A DNA stretch of 64,000 nt from Bombardia bombarda (lineage: Eukaryota; Ascomycota; Sordariomycetes; Sordariales; Lasiosphaeriaceae). The notes under the pieces were generated by a model that was not told where the DNA came from, made no database searches, and was given only the letters and a program-made list of their open reading frames with translations. Positions 32,484-44,178 of this stretch are shown here, in pieces (within the stretch, counting starts at the first letter, position 1; each line of letters starts with the position of its first letter). The stretch lies in NCBI GenBank assembly GCA_030512295.1, contig JAULSR010000006.1:496001-560000 (forward strand), in the 5' to 3' direction. The position numbers and the translations under genes were made by a program.

Positions 32484-33803
32484 TGTGAATGGAATTTGTT
32501 CAAGAGAGATAGGCTGTTAGCGGTTGTGCTTCTTCCTGAGGACAGACGGAAGCTGCTCAAGCACGGCCTGAAGAGAAGATGCTGGGTAGCGATGCGATAA
32601 TTAGAATATCAAGACAGACAGGAACAGAGTAGACTTTGTCAAGGAGGCGCTAATGCCAGAAGTTGGATTGCTGATGATTGTTGAGTGTATGGCAAAAGAG
32701 CAGACGCAAGATGTGGAAGAGAGAGTGGAAGAAATGGGAGAAGAGAGGATGGGCCAGAAGAAAAGAGCAGATCCTTTAGGTACATTAAGCTGGCCGACGA
32801 AGCCCAGCGATGCCTCCTTCCTTGAGAGATCTGATTTACCTATTGAATGGCAGGCTGCGTGTGGTTACTCGCGTGAAGTGCAAGAACTTAGTAGAGGCAA
32901 GAGCCCAGCTTGCCAACGTCCCCACTCCCACCCATACATGGAAAGAACGAGTTCTCAGGACCATACCTTCCAATGTCTGACGCACAGCGGATGCGGTAAG
33001 TACCTTGATGAGCCTGAGCAGTAGCGGTTGCCTGCCATAAAAGCCAGACAAGAAATGAATTCTTCGTACCTACCCACCAACTATCTAGGTAGGTACCTAC
33101 GCACTTTTGGGGAATTCCACCTCTTCTCAGTAGAGCTAGGTCACCTCACCTTATGGTAACCTCGGTCCATACAGAGTTTGAAGCACGCTCCTGCCGTGAC
33201 AGCTTGACCTCTCGAATGGGCCCAGACCTGCGAGCACGATGGAAGACCTTGCTTGCCAGACATCAGATGATTTGGAAATTCCAGCCCATAGTAAATGAAG
33301 ACGATGGAAGGAGGTAGGCATACCACCTTACTTATTGGACTGGAAAGCAGCTGTTGCACTTGCACGGTTGCACTTGCAGTTCTGCGCTTAGACCCAGCAC
33401 CCATCGTTCAAAATTTTGAGCAACAAACAAGACACTTGAACTTGATCAATCACATAACTAAGGCACAAGAAAGACCAGACTGCGGAACAAATAGCTGCTG
33501 ATAGCAAAAAGAAGAAAACAAATCGTCGTGTTGAGAGTATGAAGAAGCTCGTGCAGGAGTGAACTAGGTAGGAGATGTCGTCTCTGGTTCGGAGCTAAGG
33601 TGGACTAGCGCACGAATTTAAGCCTAGTAAATCTTGGCAGGTGCTAACAGCTGCCAAGGACCCCACCTGATTTGTTTTCCCGACTCGGTTTGTTTGCAAA
33701 GAGCTTTCTGCAGCGGCTAGAGGTAGCGGATTTTGGACCTCAAGTTTGCTGTTGGTGATAATTGAACGGGAACCTGCAAAGACGCGCATCTGCCCCGACC
33801 GCC
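32484..33803. other. Divergent promoter region, 1.3 kb
   Basis: Between the LEA-like gene (-) and the RRM gene (+). It holds a palindrome-rich stretch CTATCTAGGTAGGTACCTACG near 33083-33102. A 123-codon frame at 32653-33024 has no motif. No gene supported. Confidence 0.4.
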
Positions 33804-35555
33804 ATGACAGAAACGCCAGACCAAAAACTAGCCGTGCCGACCCCCGACCCCAATCGCTACGTCCGGCTGCACGTCACGCCGTTGGATGCTGAGCTTCTCA
33901 AAGTCGTTCTCTCCTCTGCCCTGCTGCCCAAGGCTCGCAACATCTCCTACCACGCCCTCGAGACTTTTCCCGAGAAGAAATACGGCTTCTTGGAGCTCCC
34001 CAACGAGGACGCCGAGAAACTCCGAAAGAAACTCAACAACGCCGTTTTGAAAGGCGTCAAGATCCGCATAGAACCCGCCAAACCGTCCCGAGAAGCGCCG
34101 CCTCTTGGACCAGAGGCCATGGCTGAGGAGAAAGCCCTCAAGAAGGAGAAGTCCAGCAGAAGCGACAAGGACAAGTCCAAGAAGCGCAAGCGCGACCGCG
34201 AAGAGATCACCGGCGTTGTCCTGGAAGAAGGCAGGCAGGTGAAGCGGGGATGGACCACTACAGAGGAGCCCAAGGAGAAGGAGAAGTGGTCTAAGCAGGA
34301 TAAGCAGCACAAGAAGGACAAGAGGGAGAAGGACAAGACAGAAAAGAAGGAGAGGGCTGACCGGAGCGACAAGAAAGACAAGAAGGAGAAGAAGGACAAG
34401 GACAAGAAGGACAAGAAGCAGGCTAAGTCAAAGTACACCGACCATCGCGAGTGTCTCATAAAGGCGGTTATCCCCGTCCCCGCTGGAGATGTCGCGGCAC
34501 CCGAGGTAGATGACCTCGGCATGCCGAAAAAGAAGAAGCACAGCAAGCACACCAAGACACGAGAGGTCGTGATCCATGAATTTGAGAACACGACAAAATT
34601 CCCAACATTTCTCAAGACCACCACATCCTCTGGTCCGCCAAAGCCTCCTTTGGAGTTTGTTGAAGGGGAAGGATGGGTTGACGAGAACGGCACTCTCGTG
34701 GAGGCTGTAAAGACGAGGCCAGTGCGTGAAAAGAAGTCCAAGAAGAAGCGCCAAGAAGCGGCCGCCGAAGAGGAAGCAGCCAAGGCAGACAGCATCGCCG
34801 ACGAGCCGGCTGCCGCCAGCGAGGTCAACGATGACGCAATGCAAATAGACGAGGAACAAGCGCCCGCAGTGGAGGCTGAGATTTCCGAGCCCAGCCAACC
34901 CGACAGCACACTTCCTCTCCCTTCCCTCACCGCCTCGCCATCTCTTCTCAAGTCCGAACTCGCCCGACCTGTCTCCTCCGCCGGCTCTGTCAAGAGCCTA
35001 ACCATCAAAATCCCCCCCGCGACCCCACCAAAGGTACATCCCCTCGAGGCGCTCTACAAGCGCCCTAAGGCTGCTGACGGTACGGCCGTTCAGGCCGCCC
35101 CGTCCGAGTCCAACATGTTCAACTTCGAACTCGGCGAGGACGAGCAGATCGAAGAGGACCCCGCCGCGGTCCCCACCGCCCATCTTCTTATGACCCCGTA
35201 TACTCGGGAAGACCTGGAGACGCGCGGGATGCGCAGCGCGGCGCCTACCCCCGACACTGCGCATCCCCACCGCAAGTTTAAGCCGTGGGCGCATGAGGAT
35301 GATGACATCGCCGAAGACGAGGACGAGGACGAGGACGAGGATGAGGATGATGATGACGTTGATGGTCCCACAGTGGCAGGAGCAGCGCGATCGTCTGCTG
35401 AGCCCACAGGGGGCAAACCGCCTGCGAGTGACTTCCAGGCTTGGTTCTGGGAACACCGTGGAGATCTCAACCGGTCGTGGAAGAAGAGGAGAAAGATGGC
35501 GGGCAAGGAGAAGAGGTATAGGGAGAATAGGGCGAGGCTGGCCAGGGCTATTTAG
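33804..35555 (+). CDS. RRM nucleolar-type protein, possibly Nop8/NOL8-like
   Basis: Single exon, 583 aa from the ATG at 33804 (MTETPDQKLAVPTPD); the frame is open upstream but lacks an ATG there. Residues about 16-92 look like an RNA recognition motif (NRYVRLHVTPLDAELLKVVL, KKYGFLELPNEDAEKLRKKL, GVKIRIEPAK). Next comes a long Lys/Glu/Asp-rich basic stretch (SDKKDKKEKKDKDKKDKK) typical of nucleolar proteins. A middle segment has HRECLIKAVIPVPAG. The C-terminal part has an acidic run (EDEDEDEDEDEDDDD) and ends with DFQAWFWEHRGDLNRSWKKR then basic helices. The combination of N-terminal RRM, charged linker and WFWEHRG end resembles ribosome-biogenesis proteins of the Nop8/NOL8 kind, but I am not certain of orthology. 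A role in 60S assembly is inference. Confidence 0.75.
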   Translation: MTETPDQKLAVPTPDPNRYVRLHVTPLDAELLKVVLSSALLPKARNISYHALETFPEKKYGFLELPNEDAEKLRKKLNNAVLKGVKIRIEPAKPSREAPPLGPEAMAEEKALKKEKSSRSDKDKSKKRKRDREEITGVVLEEGRQVKRGWTTTEEPKEKEKWSKQDKQHKKDKREKDKTEKKERADRSDKKDKKEKKDKDKKDKKQAKSKYTDHRECLIKAVIPVPAGDVAAPEVDDLGMPKKKKHSKHTKTREVVIHEFENTTKFPTFLKTTTSSGPPKPPLEFVEGEGWVDENGTLVEAVKTRPVREKKSKKKRQEAAAEEEAAKADSIADEPAAASEVNDDAMQIDEEQAPAVEAEISEPSQPDSTLPLPSLTASPSLLKSELARPVSSAGSVKSLTIKIPPATPPKVHPLEALYKRPKAADGTAVQAAPSESNMFNFELGEDEQIEEDPAAVPTAHLLMTPYTREDLETRGMRSAAPTPDTAHPHRKFKPWAHEDDDIAEDEDEDEDEDEDDDDVDGPTVAGAARSSAEPTGGKPPASDFQAWFWEHRGDLNRSWKKRRKMAGKEKRYRENRARLARAI

Positions 35556-36294
35556 GTGGGTTGTCACTCACGCACGCGTCATCGCTTCCCAGTTCCCAGT
35601 TCCCAGTTACTTGTCTGGATACCTCTTTGATATGAAAAATCAAGGTATATACTATTTGCACTATACCACATATTATACATGATTTCTTGTTGCGTATTGC
35701 TACTTCTGCTGATGGAATCCAGGCTTCCCGCAGGGCGCACTGACTAGACTCAGCAAACACACCTCTATTCCTACCACCCTTGCAGAGCTCTCTCTTTCCT
35801 AGTCTGTTGTGATCTGATGACTGACGGACTTGATTGTCCGGCAACTTTCCCACTGGCTGGCATTTGCCCGTGATCGATATCCGATCACATGTGTAGCCCA
35901 TAAGCTCTTCGTTATGTGTCCTTTTTGCCCAGGCAGGAATTCCCACACGGCCAGTGGCTGTAGAAGCTTAAGCGCTATGAAAAGTAGACCGCTCCCCCCT
36001 TTATCCCATCAACTTCTGAACACCGCATAACACATATTCTACAATACTTTCCATTCCCCGTGCAATATACAATATTTCTCTTTCGAGGAATCCAGTCCCC
36101 TCCATGTGATGCCAATTACCTCTTATCCGCTACTTCCAATCCCAGCCCCCTCTCTCCTCGAGTTAGACAAACAGACAGCAGACTCCAACACATAGTCTCT
36201 CTTCAGCAGACAGACAGACAGACAGACAGCCAGCCAGCTCAAGTGTGTTACTGTGGCCGTGTTGCTCCTCTCCCCCCCTTCTCACCTCCATCAA
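35556..36294. other. Convergent 3' region
   Basis: 3' flanks of the RRM gene (+) and the two-TM membrane protein gene (-). It contains a CAGA/GACA microsatellite near 36208-36232. No gene seen. Confidence 0.4.
36206..36232. repeat. GACA microsatellite
   Basis: About six copies of the unit CAGA in a row. Confidence 0.7.
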
Positions 36295-38964
36295 TCAGAC
36301 AACATCATCCTCCTGCTTCCGCTCCGCCACCCTCCTATTGAAAATGTCAAAAGCCCGCATGTTTCGCTTCTTGTTGATGATCACCTTGCCCGGCACCGAG
36401 AGGATCAGGTGGTGAAAGCCAGTATTGCTGCTGCCACTGCTATTGTCCTTGCTCGGAGTCGCCGCCGTCGCAGCCGCAGTTTGCTCCTGGTCGGAAATGG
36501 AGGAGTCGGAAACAACTCTCCTGACGCCGACGCTCTGCGGCGTCGTTGTCATCGTCGTTATAACGCTGCTCCGCTGGTTGGACGACGACAGCGGGCTGTA
36601 GGGCTCCATGACGGCATCGCACAGGTCGGTGAGGATGCTCGTCTTGGTGCCGGACAAGGGCAGGATGTTGTTGTCGTCGCCGTTGTTGTCGTCGTCGAGA
36701 TTGATCGAGGAGGAGGTGAGGCTGCTGACGCTGTTGGTGGCGGAGTGTTTGAGCAGGTTGCGCTGGGAGACGGAGCCGTTCCGCTTGGCTAGGTAACTGG
36801 CGGGGCTGCTTTTGGGTGTGGTCTTGGGCTGGGGGGTGGCGGTGACAGAGGAGGGGGAGGAGTCGGCGCTGTCGCCGCCATTACTGCCACCGCCGCTCTT
36901 GCTGCTGCTTGTCTTGGCGGCGGCGATGCCGCTGTCGCGCTTTTGGTTTTTGTTGCGGACTGGACAGGAGGTGTCGACGGTGTCGCGTCGGTACTGGCGT
37001 ACGGTGGCATCGTCGTCTTCCTCCGCCTCCTCCCTACCATCACCGTTACGTGGGTGGAGTATGGACTGCTCCTCCTTGAGGGCGCCGATGCGGTGCTCGA
37101 GGCACTCGACGTAGCGACGCAGGCGCTCGTGGTCTTTGGCGAATTTTGCCCATGCTTCGGTGGCGCCGACGTCGCCGCCGCTGGTTTTGGTATCACCGCC
37201 TGCGCTGTCGTCCGCCGTCGGTGATGGCCGGGGCGGCAGCGCACGGGAGCGGTGGTGCATTTCGATCCAGGTCTCGTTGCTGTCGCCGCCAAGCTGCTGC
37301 TTGTACATATTGCGGTAGCGGAGGATGGCAAAGGTGAAGATGACGGCGAACAGCACGGTGAGGACGCCGCCCATAGTGGTCCAGACGATGGTGCCGATGT
37401 CGACGGAGCCGCGGGCTGTGCTGCTCGTGATGGAGGTGGTGATGCCCGCGACGAAGGCGACGATGGACAGCTGCAGGAGGCAGACCGAGACGAGCACGAT
37501 GGTGCGCACGCGGCTGAAGGTGCTGCAGAACGTGCTCGGATGGTTGCTGTGGCCGTCACTGCCACCCGCGCCACCGCCGACGCAAATAGTGGTTCCGCTC
37601 ACTCCTGCTTCTCCTCTCATTCCAACCCCGGTGAAGGGGTCGACGCAGAGAATGGCCTTTGAGGCGATGCGGTTGTGGCGGATCTTGGGACCGCGCCGGA
37701 TGGAGTCGATGTTGGGATGGGCTGTGTTGGCCGAGAGACGGGAGAGACGACGGGAGAGACGCGAGCGGATGCTGCTGTTCTTGTTCTGGGCGGTTTGGAT
37801 AGTCGGGCCTTGGGCAGCCTCCGGGGAGTTTGCTGACCCCGGCGGCAAGGTCGACTCTGCGGGATCGAATATTATGATGCCCTCTAACGACGGCGAGGCA
37901 CTGGACCTGAACTGCTCTGCCACTGCTGCCGCTGCGTCTGCCCCCTCATTGAGCTTTTGCTGTGTCTCTTTGCTCCAGCGGGCGAGAGATCTGGACATGC
38001 GGGGTTCTTTGCCCTGGAGAGTGGCCGAGGACAAACGACCTCTGCTATGGGTAGTAGTCGTGGACACACGGCGGCCAATGCTATGGTTCTCAGGCACGGA
38101 GGCTAGAATGCTAGTATGGCCGAGGGTGGTGATGGTGGAATCTCCCTCGTCTTGCTTATGATCACTTTCCTTGAGTCCAGTCGGAGAGTAAGGCGTCGGA
38201 GACACTGATCTCTCGGGAATGTCTGATAGTGAAGGCGGGATTGGGGAGCTGTCAGTGACGCTTTTCGCTCGACCTCGACCATTACTGCCGCCGTTGGAGG
38301 CAGTACTGTTTGACCGCGTACCGTTGGCCGCGTCACTGTCATGTTTACCGTCGTCAGGGGGGGAGAAAACACGGATCAAAGGTGAGTCGGGGGTCAGATC
38401 GCGGGCAGGTCGGCTAACAGGGCCCGTGGTGGGCGCAGTGGCGGCATCATCGTGGCGAACCACCGTATCGCGACGAACGGGCAACTTGCACGTCGACATC
38501 CTGGCCCGATTGTGATGGTGGTAGGCCTTTGCGGGCGATGTCTTTGATCCGAGATTACTAGTTCGGGCGACGGCGGCTCGATGTTGTGCGATTTCCGCTT
38601 CAAATAATTCCTCCCTGGGATCGAGGCTTAGCAATGGGGGCGGGGAAGCAGCAAAATTTGGACTGAGAAGAGTGAAAACCCCTTACGGTGACGATGCCGA
38701 CCTGGTTTCCTTCGGAAATGGCCAATTTGTCGGAGAGTAGATACCTGTTGCCGTCGGATTGCTAAGACGGTCGACGACGGTGCGCTTCGGCCCCGGAGGG
38801 GTATCTAGTGGTGTTGAGATGGTGTGAATCACTTCATCTGGCGAATATGTGTTCGAAGCACCAGGATCTGTTCCGGGCCGGTGAGCGGACATTTCCGTTA
38901 TTACAACCTTTCGTGGCGATATGGTGAAAGTGAAGCTCGGATTGTCGTCAAGGTGTGTGCGCAA
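36295..38964 (-). CDS. Two-TM membrane protein with long disordered tails
   Basis: Two exons, 38964-38687 and 38614-36295, around a 72-nt intron (38615-38686), 865 aa. I do not recognise a named family. The N-terminal 400 residues are Ser/Thr/Pro/Arg-rich and disordered (RTVVDRLSNPTATG, GRGRAKSVTDSS, MSRSLARWSKETQQKLNEGA). Near the middle are two hydrophobic helices: IVLVSVCLLQLSIVAFVAGI and IGTIVWTTMGGVLTVLFAVI (then FTFAILRYRNMYKQQ). The C-terminal part has a helix KFAKDHERLRRYVECLEHRI, many SxxS-type sites, and a short conserved-looking end (GFHHLILSVPGKVIIN, then MRAFDIFNRRVAER). Low-complexity Asp/Asn runs sit near residue 790. The start could be the first Met (MRTHLDD) or an internal one (MSAHRPG). 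Topology suggests both tails on the same side, probably cytosolic. Function unknown; adaptor or signalling scaffold is a guess. Confidence 0.7.
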
Positions 38965-41480
38965 GCCAACGTGGATGGAAAATGCGTGGGAAGAGGGCCC
39001 GAAAACGTGCGAATTTGGCAGAAAGACAAAGGGAGACCGTGGTGGGGTGGCTGAGATGGATGCCGTGGAAACTGGTCAGGCCTTGGAAAGATTGGTTTGG
39101 TTTGGACGGTGCTGGGTGGTGCACGCTGCGCGCTGGGGCTCACTCAGAATGCCTTCATCTGAACTTCACCTTTCTCCACGCCAAGTCAACAAGGCACGGC
39201 ACGCGTGCGCCACTGGCCAATCAGCCTGGCAGCATCGTGGCCCGCCGCGTTGTATCTTTGGTTCTCACAATAGCAACTCGTGGTTCTATAACAGGCCCAC
39301 GTTAGATCTATAACACACGATCACGTCAGCTTCTCGAGGTATTCAGAACCGTGAATCTACGTGTTCACGTGTTAAACATTGATGTAGTAGAAATTCATGT
39401 GCTGAACTGCTTGTTGTTGTTGATGTCGTTTTGTCGCCCCTTTATTAGGTAATCAGGACGAGGAGGGACGAGCCCCATTACTATGCGGCTTAGGTGAAGA
39501 AATAACGTTTGGGATGAAGTCTCGGGACCGATTTGACGAAAAGTTTCAGATGATCAGACCCATTTTTGAAAAAGGGGAACTGCGCCTGCCTCTTTTTTAC
39601 AAATGGCTGCTTACCGAGGTGGGTAGATGGGGGTTTCCGTGGTCTGCACCTTCCGCGCCAAAGTTTCCCGCACAGTCCCATCTCCACCATCGGGCACTTG
39701 ACCTTACTTATGACAGGACTGATCTTCATCCACTCATCAACGAACAAGCGTCGGGAGATTCTGCCATACAAGATTGCGATGTGATACCGCTTCTTTATTT
39801 CCACTACCTCTAAAATCTACATTCCAAAAATACAGGTTTCTAGCGCTACCACTGCCTCGCTGTTGAGGATCCAAAGACGACAACTGTCCCGGGCCGACGA
39901 ATGCCACAACGGCCGGCCGCGCACATGTTTGCCGGCTGGACTTGTTGTCCCTAAAGCTGCCATTCCCTCGATTGGCGGGCCTTCAAATCTTGCACCACAA
40001 GCGGTCCGGCGAGACTAAGAGGGTCATCAGAAAATAAGCCCCCGGTGTAACGACGGGAACACTGAAGGTGACACTGTCCCAGGCCACGCAAATACACAGA
40101 GAGATCATTGACCCATTTTTGAGCCACCCACAAAGACCCTGCATATTCATAATATGTTTTTCTACCTTTCACGTTAGTTTGCTACAGTGCCTTGGATCCG
40201 TTCATTTGACCCTGTGGTCTACTGTTGGGAACATTAACGGGAATGATGCGCTACATAGACCCTACTACAACCTGTAGCAGATACCAGCCGAGCTTATTGC
40301 TGTTCAAGTTCTCCTCAACCACCATTCATACCTACTCTGGATTGATGCATAACCACTCGTTCATCGGATCGGCGGGAGTCATGGACCGTCACAATGTCAC
40401 GCAGATTCGTATTTACCCACTGCAATCCAATACCTCGTCTCTTTACAGCGAGCTGCAAGGCAGCTATCGCTTTAATCACATGTCTAGTGCCGCTTGTCGC
40501 TTTCGAACCCCTATTTCGGCTATCTCTCATGTTACTCCAACGTGGTCATCATTGCGTGATCTGCTCCGTTATATCTCCATTATGTTCTACTTGCAGTCTA
40601 TTCTTATTCAGCACCCAGAACAACTCTTGTGTTTCTACGTCTTACTGATTCAGAGTCTTCCCTCTGGGGGCCTCGCTTCCGTCAGTTTGGTTCATCGTGG
40701 GGGCTCGGAAATCGGGTATCTAGCAGGACCATCGAACGATCCATTTGCGGATCGAAGCAGTCACCATTTTATCTCGATTTAATTTACCGAGACGGACACG
40801 GACAAAGCTCACGGGCCCTTCGGCCTGTGACCCATTACCTCAATGGAACATTTCATCCTCTTTCTACACACGTCGTTGCTGCACGTGTGCCGTTCTTGGA
40901 ACATCTACCTCGTGGTGGTGGGGTCATCTCGCCTATCTACGGAGAATCAGCAATTCTCTCTATACAATATCTTGATCCGTCCGATTCAAACAACACGCAT
41001 ACCAATCCTGGGGCGACATCTGTCATCAGTCGCAAGTTCTTGCCAATGGCATTAGCGAGTACCCAGGTGGCTCTCTGTACCTAATCCTTAACCTTCTGAT
41101 ATCTGGGTGTGAAGAAGTTTGGACATCTATCTTAGATTAGACAAGCATGACTGACCAGTTTGCACGTATTTAATATGTGCTGGGAATGGAAACAAGAGAG
41201 AGAAGCGGAACGGAGTCGTTCGAAGACAAGATGGTTGCTGTGGATCATGAATCGTTCGCTCACATTATCCAAGACATTGGACCGTATCAACACCAATATC
41301 TTGAGCTGCAGTTCGAGTATAAGTATACGCACGTCTTCCAACCCTTGCTACACTTTTCTTTCCAGCACATCCTGGATTCTGCAACATATCACTACCACTG
41401 GATTATATCGATCAGACACTTGATATCTTAGGTCGAGTGCGTCTTTCTTTCTTGTTTATATCCTGCCCCAGGAATTCACA
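38965..41480. other. Intergenic, 2.5 kb, upstream of the laccase
   Basis: Divergent region between the membrane protein (-) and the laccase (+). Open frames of 80-185 codons at 39514-39813, 40225-40782, 40629-41084 and 41177-41431 have no motif and low-complexity-free composition; any could be a degenerate or unannotated gene, but I cannot support one. There is no obvious repeat or AT-rich (RIP-like) block. Confidence 0.35.
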
Positions 41481-43887
41481 ATGCGCCCCAACTTCTCCAT
41501 AGCCGGCTTGGTTCATCTGGCTCTTTATAGCTTTGTTCTAGGAGCTCCTCCCCGTACCTACAACAAGCAGATCTTATCACTCGGACCAACATGCAATACT
41601 CCTAGTAACCGTGTCTGCTGGGCGCCAGGCTTCGATATCAATACAGACTGGGAGAGTAAGACGCCAATCACAGGAGTGGACAGAAATGTACGGCATAATC
41701 TGTACTTCATGGGATATTCTTAGCTGACGATCACGTCTAGTACACGTTCGCTCTGACCGAGGTCGACAACTACGTCGGACCAGATGGTCAAGTAAAGGAG
41801 AAGGCCATGCTGATCAACAGTAAGTATCTAGACCCCGGCGCTTAAAGATATACATCTGGACGAATTCACTGACTGACTTCTACAGACCAGTTTCCCGGTA
41901 AGTGAGAGCGGGTCGAGCGTCACCTTGAATCAGACCTGCTTCTGTAATATTAATACCTTGGTAACAGGCCCAGTTATCACTGCCGGTAAGTCGTCTTCTT
42001 AGGCTATAACATTGATCGAACACTGTTCTAACAGATCCGAACAGATTGGGGCGACAGAGTATTCATCACGGTAATCAACAACCTCAAGGCTAACGGGTAA
42101 GTGTCTTGGCTCTGTGCGAACTGTGGAACCCATGTCTCAATAAATGCAGAACATCTTTCCATTGGCATGGCATCCGCCAGCTGAACAACAATATTAACGA
42201 TGGCGTAAATGGCGTGACCGAGTGCCCAATCCCGCCAAACGGTGGCATAAAGGTGTACTGGTTCCTGGCCACACAATACGGTACTTCCTGGTACCACTCT
42301 CACTACTCGTCACAATATGCCAACGGAGTGACGGGCTCTATTTTAATCAATGGTCCGGCAAGTCTGCCCTACGACATTGACCTCGGTGTCTTCCCCATCT
42401 CAGACTGGTACTACACCGCGGCAGACAACCTCTACGCACGTGTCAACAGCCCCACGAACCCCATCATCCCCAAGCAGCCAGGGTCGCCACCCCCTAGCAA
42501 CAACATCCTCTTCAACGGCACGAATGTCAATCCGAATGGCTCTGGGGGATCATATTCCAGGGTGGTCCTGAGCCCCGGTAAGCGGCACCGGCTGCGACTG
42601 ATCAACCCGAGCGTGGACAACACCTTCACTGTCTCCATTGTGGGGCATCGCATGACGGTCATTGCGAATGACTTTGTCCCTGTCAAGCCCTACACTACAC
42701 AGTCTTTATACATGAGCGTTGGCCAACGATATGATGTGACGATTGACGCCGACCAGAAAATTGGGAACTACTGGATCAATGCGACCTTTTCGAACACCTT
42801 TGTCTGTGGCTCATCCAGTAACTCCCACCCAGCCGCTATCCTGACATATACCGGCGCCAAGGGCGAAATTCCTACAGATTCAGGAACTCCGCCGCCTGAA
42901 TCACTGTGCGCGGATCTGGTCGACTTGGAGCCCGTGGTCACACGTACCGTGCCCAAGGGGATGTTTAAAGGAGCCCCATCACAGTCCCTAGCCGTGACGG
43001 TAAAGCCCGACGAGACCTCCAACAGCGTCTTTTGGACAGTCAACGGCAGTGCTATGAACGTTGTGTGGGAGAACCCAACCTTGCAGCTTATTTCACAAGG
43101 ATATGAATATCAGGAGGGCACCTCAGAGAATATCATCACCATCCCTGAAAACAGCGAGGTTCGTGTGTTCACTTTCCATTCTTCCTTCTTTCCTTTACTT
43201 TTTCCATCCGTGCTTATTCACTGTTCTTATGCTAACAGCTTACTCTCAACAGTGGAGCTTTTGGCTCATTCAGAACATGGCGCCGATTCCTCACCCCATG
43301 CATCTCCATGTAAGTGTGTTTCGTGATTGTTGAGATGAGCACGGCATCTTCGTTTCTCCCCCTCTTCCACCACCTCCTCCCCACAAAGATCAGAGCCCAT
43401 CTGATACGTGTGCCGAATCTTAGGGCCATGACTTTGTCATCCTCGGACGGTCGGAAGCTCCTGTTCAACCGCTCAGCCAGTCAGCGAAGCCAATACTATT
43501 TGACATGGCAACTGACGGCGCCTCGCTGCGTTATGACAACCCACCGCGACGTGATGCGACAGTGTTGCCGTCTTTTGGCTGGTTGGTGGTTGCGTTCAGA
43601 AACGACAACCCAGGAGCATGGCTGTTCCACTGCCACATTGCGGTATGTATGAGGATTGGAGTTATCCCGGATAAACTTCCTTCCCTTTTCCCTTGCGTTT
43701 TGGTTCATACTAATATGAAATCACATAGTGGCACGCTAGCCAGGGCTTGAGTGTGCAGTTCCTCGAGAAAGCTGACCGGATCTCAAAAGTCATGGAACTC
43801 GCCGCTCTCGAACCGAACTGCCAGGCGTGGCGGAAGTACTCGCCCACGAACCCATACCCTAAAATCGTAGGCGACTCGGGATTGTAA
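41481..43887 (+). CDS. Laccase (multicopper oxidase), ascomycete type, nine exons
   Basis: Secreted copper oxidase that oxidises phenols while reducing oxygen to water. Exons: 41481-41687, 41741-41819, 41886-41897, 41968-41985, 42045-42096, 42150-43158, 43253-43309, 43424-43642, 43729-43887; 603 aa (sum is a whole number of codons). Signal peptide MRPNFSIAGLVHLALYSFVLGA. The four copper signatures are complete: HWHGIRQLNNN (L1), GTSWYHSHYSSQ (L2), HPMHLHGHDF (L3, across intron 7) and FHCHIAWHASQGL (L4, across intron 8). The residue ten after the Cys is Leu, as in many ascomycete laccases. The protein ends DSGL, the place where other ascomycete laccases are cut after the C-terminal plug, so no extra tail has to be removed. 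Exons 3 and 4 are only 12 and 18 nt and encode NQFPG and PVITAD. Substrate class (lignin, melanin) not set by sequence. Confidence 0.94.
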
Positions 43888-44178
43888 AAGTAGGTTAGGG
43901 CGGGAGTCGGGTGGCGTTTTCCTTCCTCTCCATCATGGTAGGCAGCAATTCTTCAAGCCTTTTTGAACATGTGGGTAATTCCGGTAATGGAGTTTTTCAA
44001 ATGGAGTAGGCAGCGTGGAGTTCAAGTGGGAGAAAATGTTGAACATGAAACAGAATAGGACGGAGGAGGCACTAATGGGGGTGTTAATGGCATCACGAGG
44101 AGAGAAGAGGCCAAATATAACATCAGAGAAACAGGAGGGGAAGTGCACGTAGGCAACCAAGGCTTTGCAGAAAACAAC

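Noticed and set aside
33762..33803. Upstream in-frame extension of the RRM protein
   Set aside because: It also starts with TTG; the ATG at 33804 is used instead.
33947..35008. 353-codon minus-strand frame opposite the RRM gene
   Set aside because: Antisense of the Lys/Glu-rich gene, giving Ser/Leu/Phe-rich nonsense.
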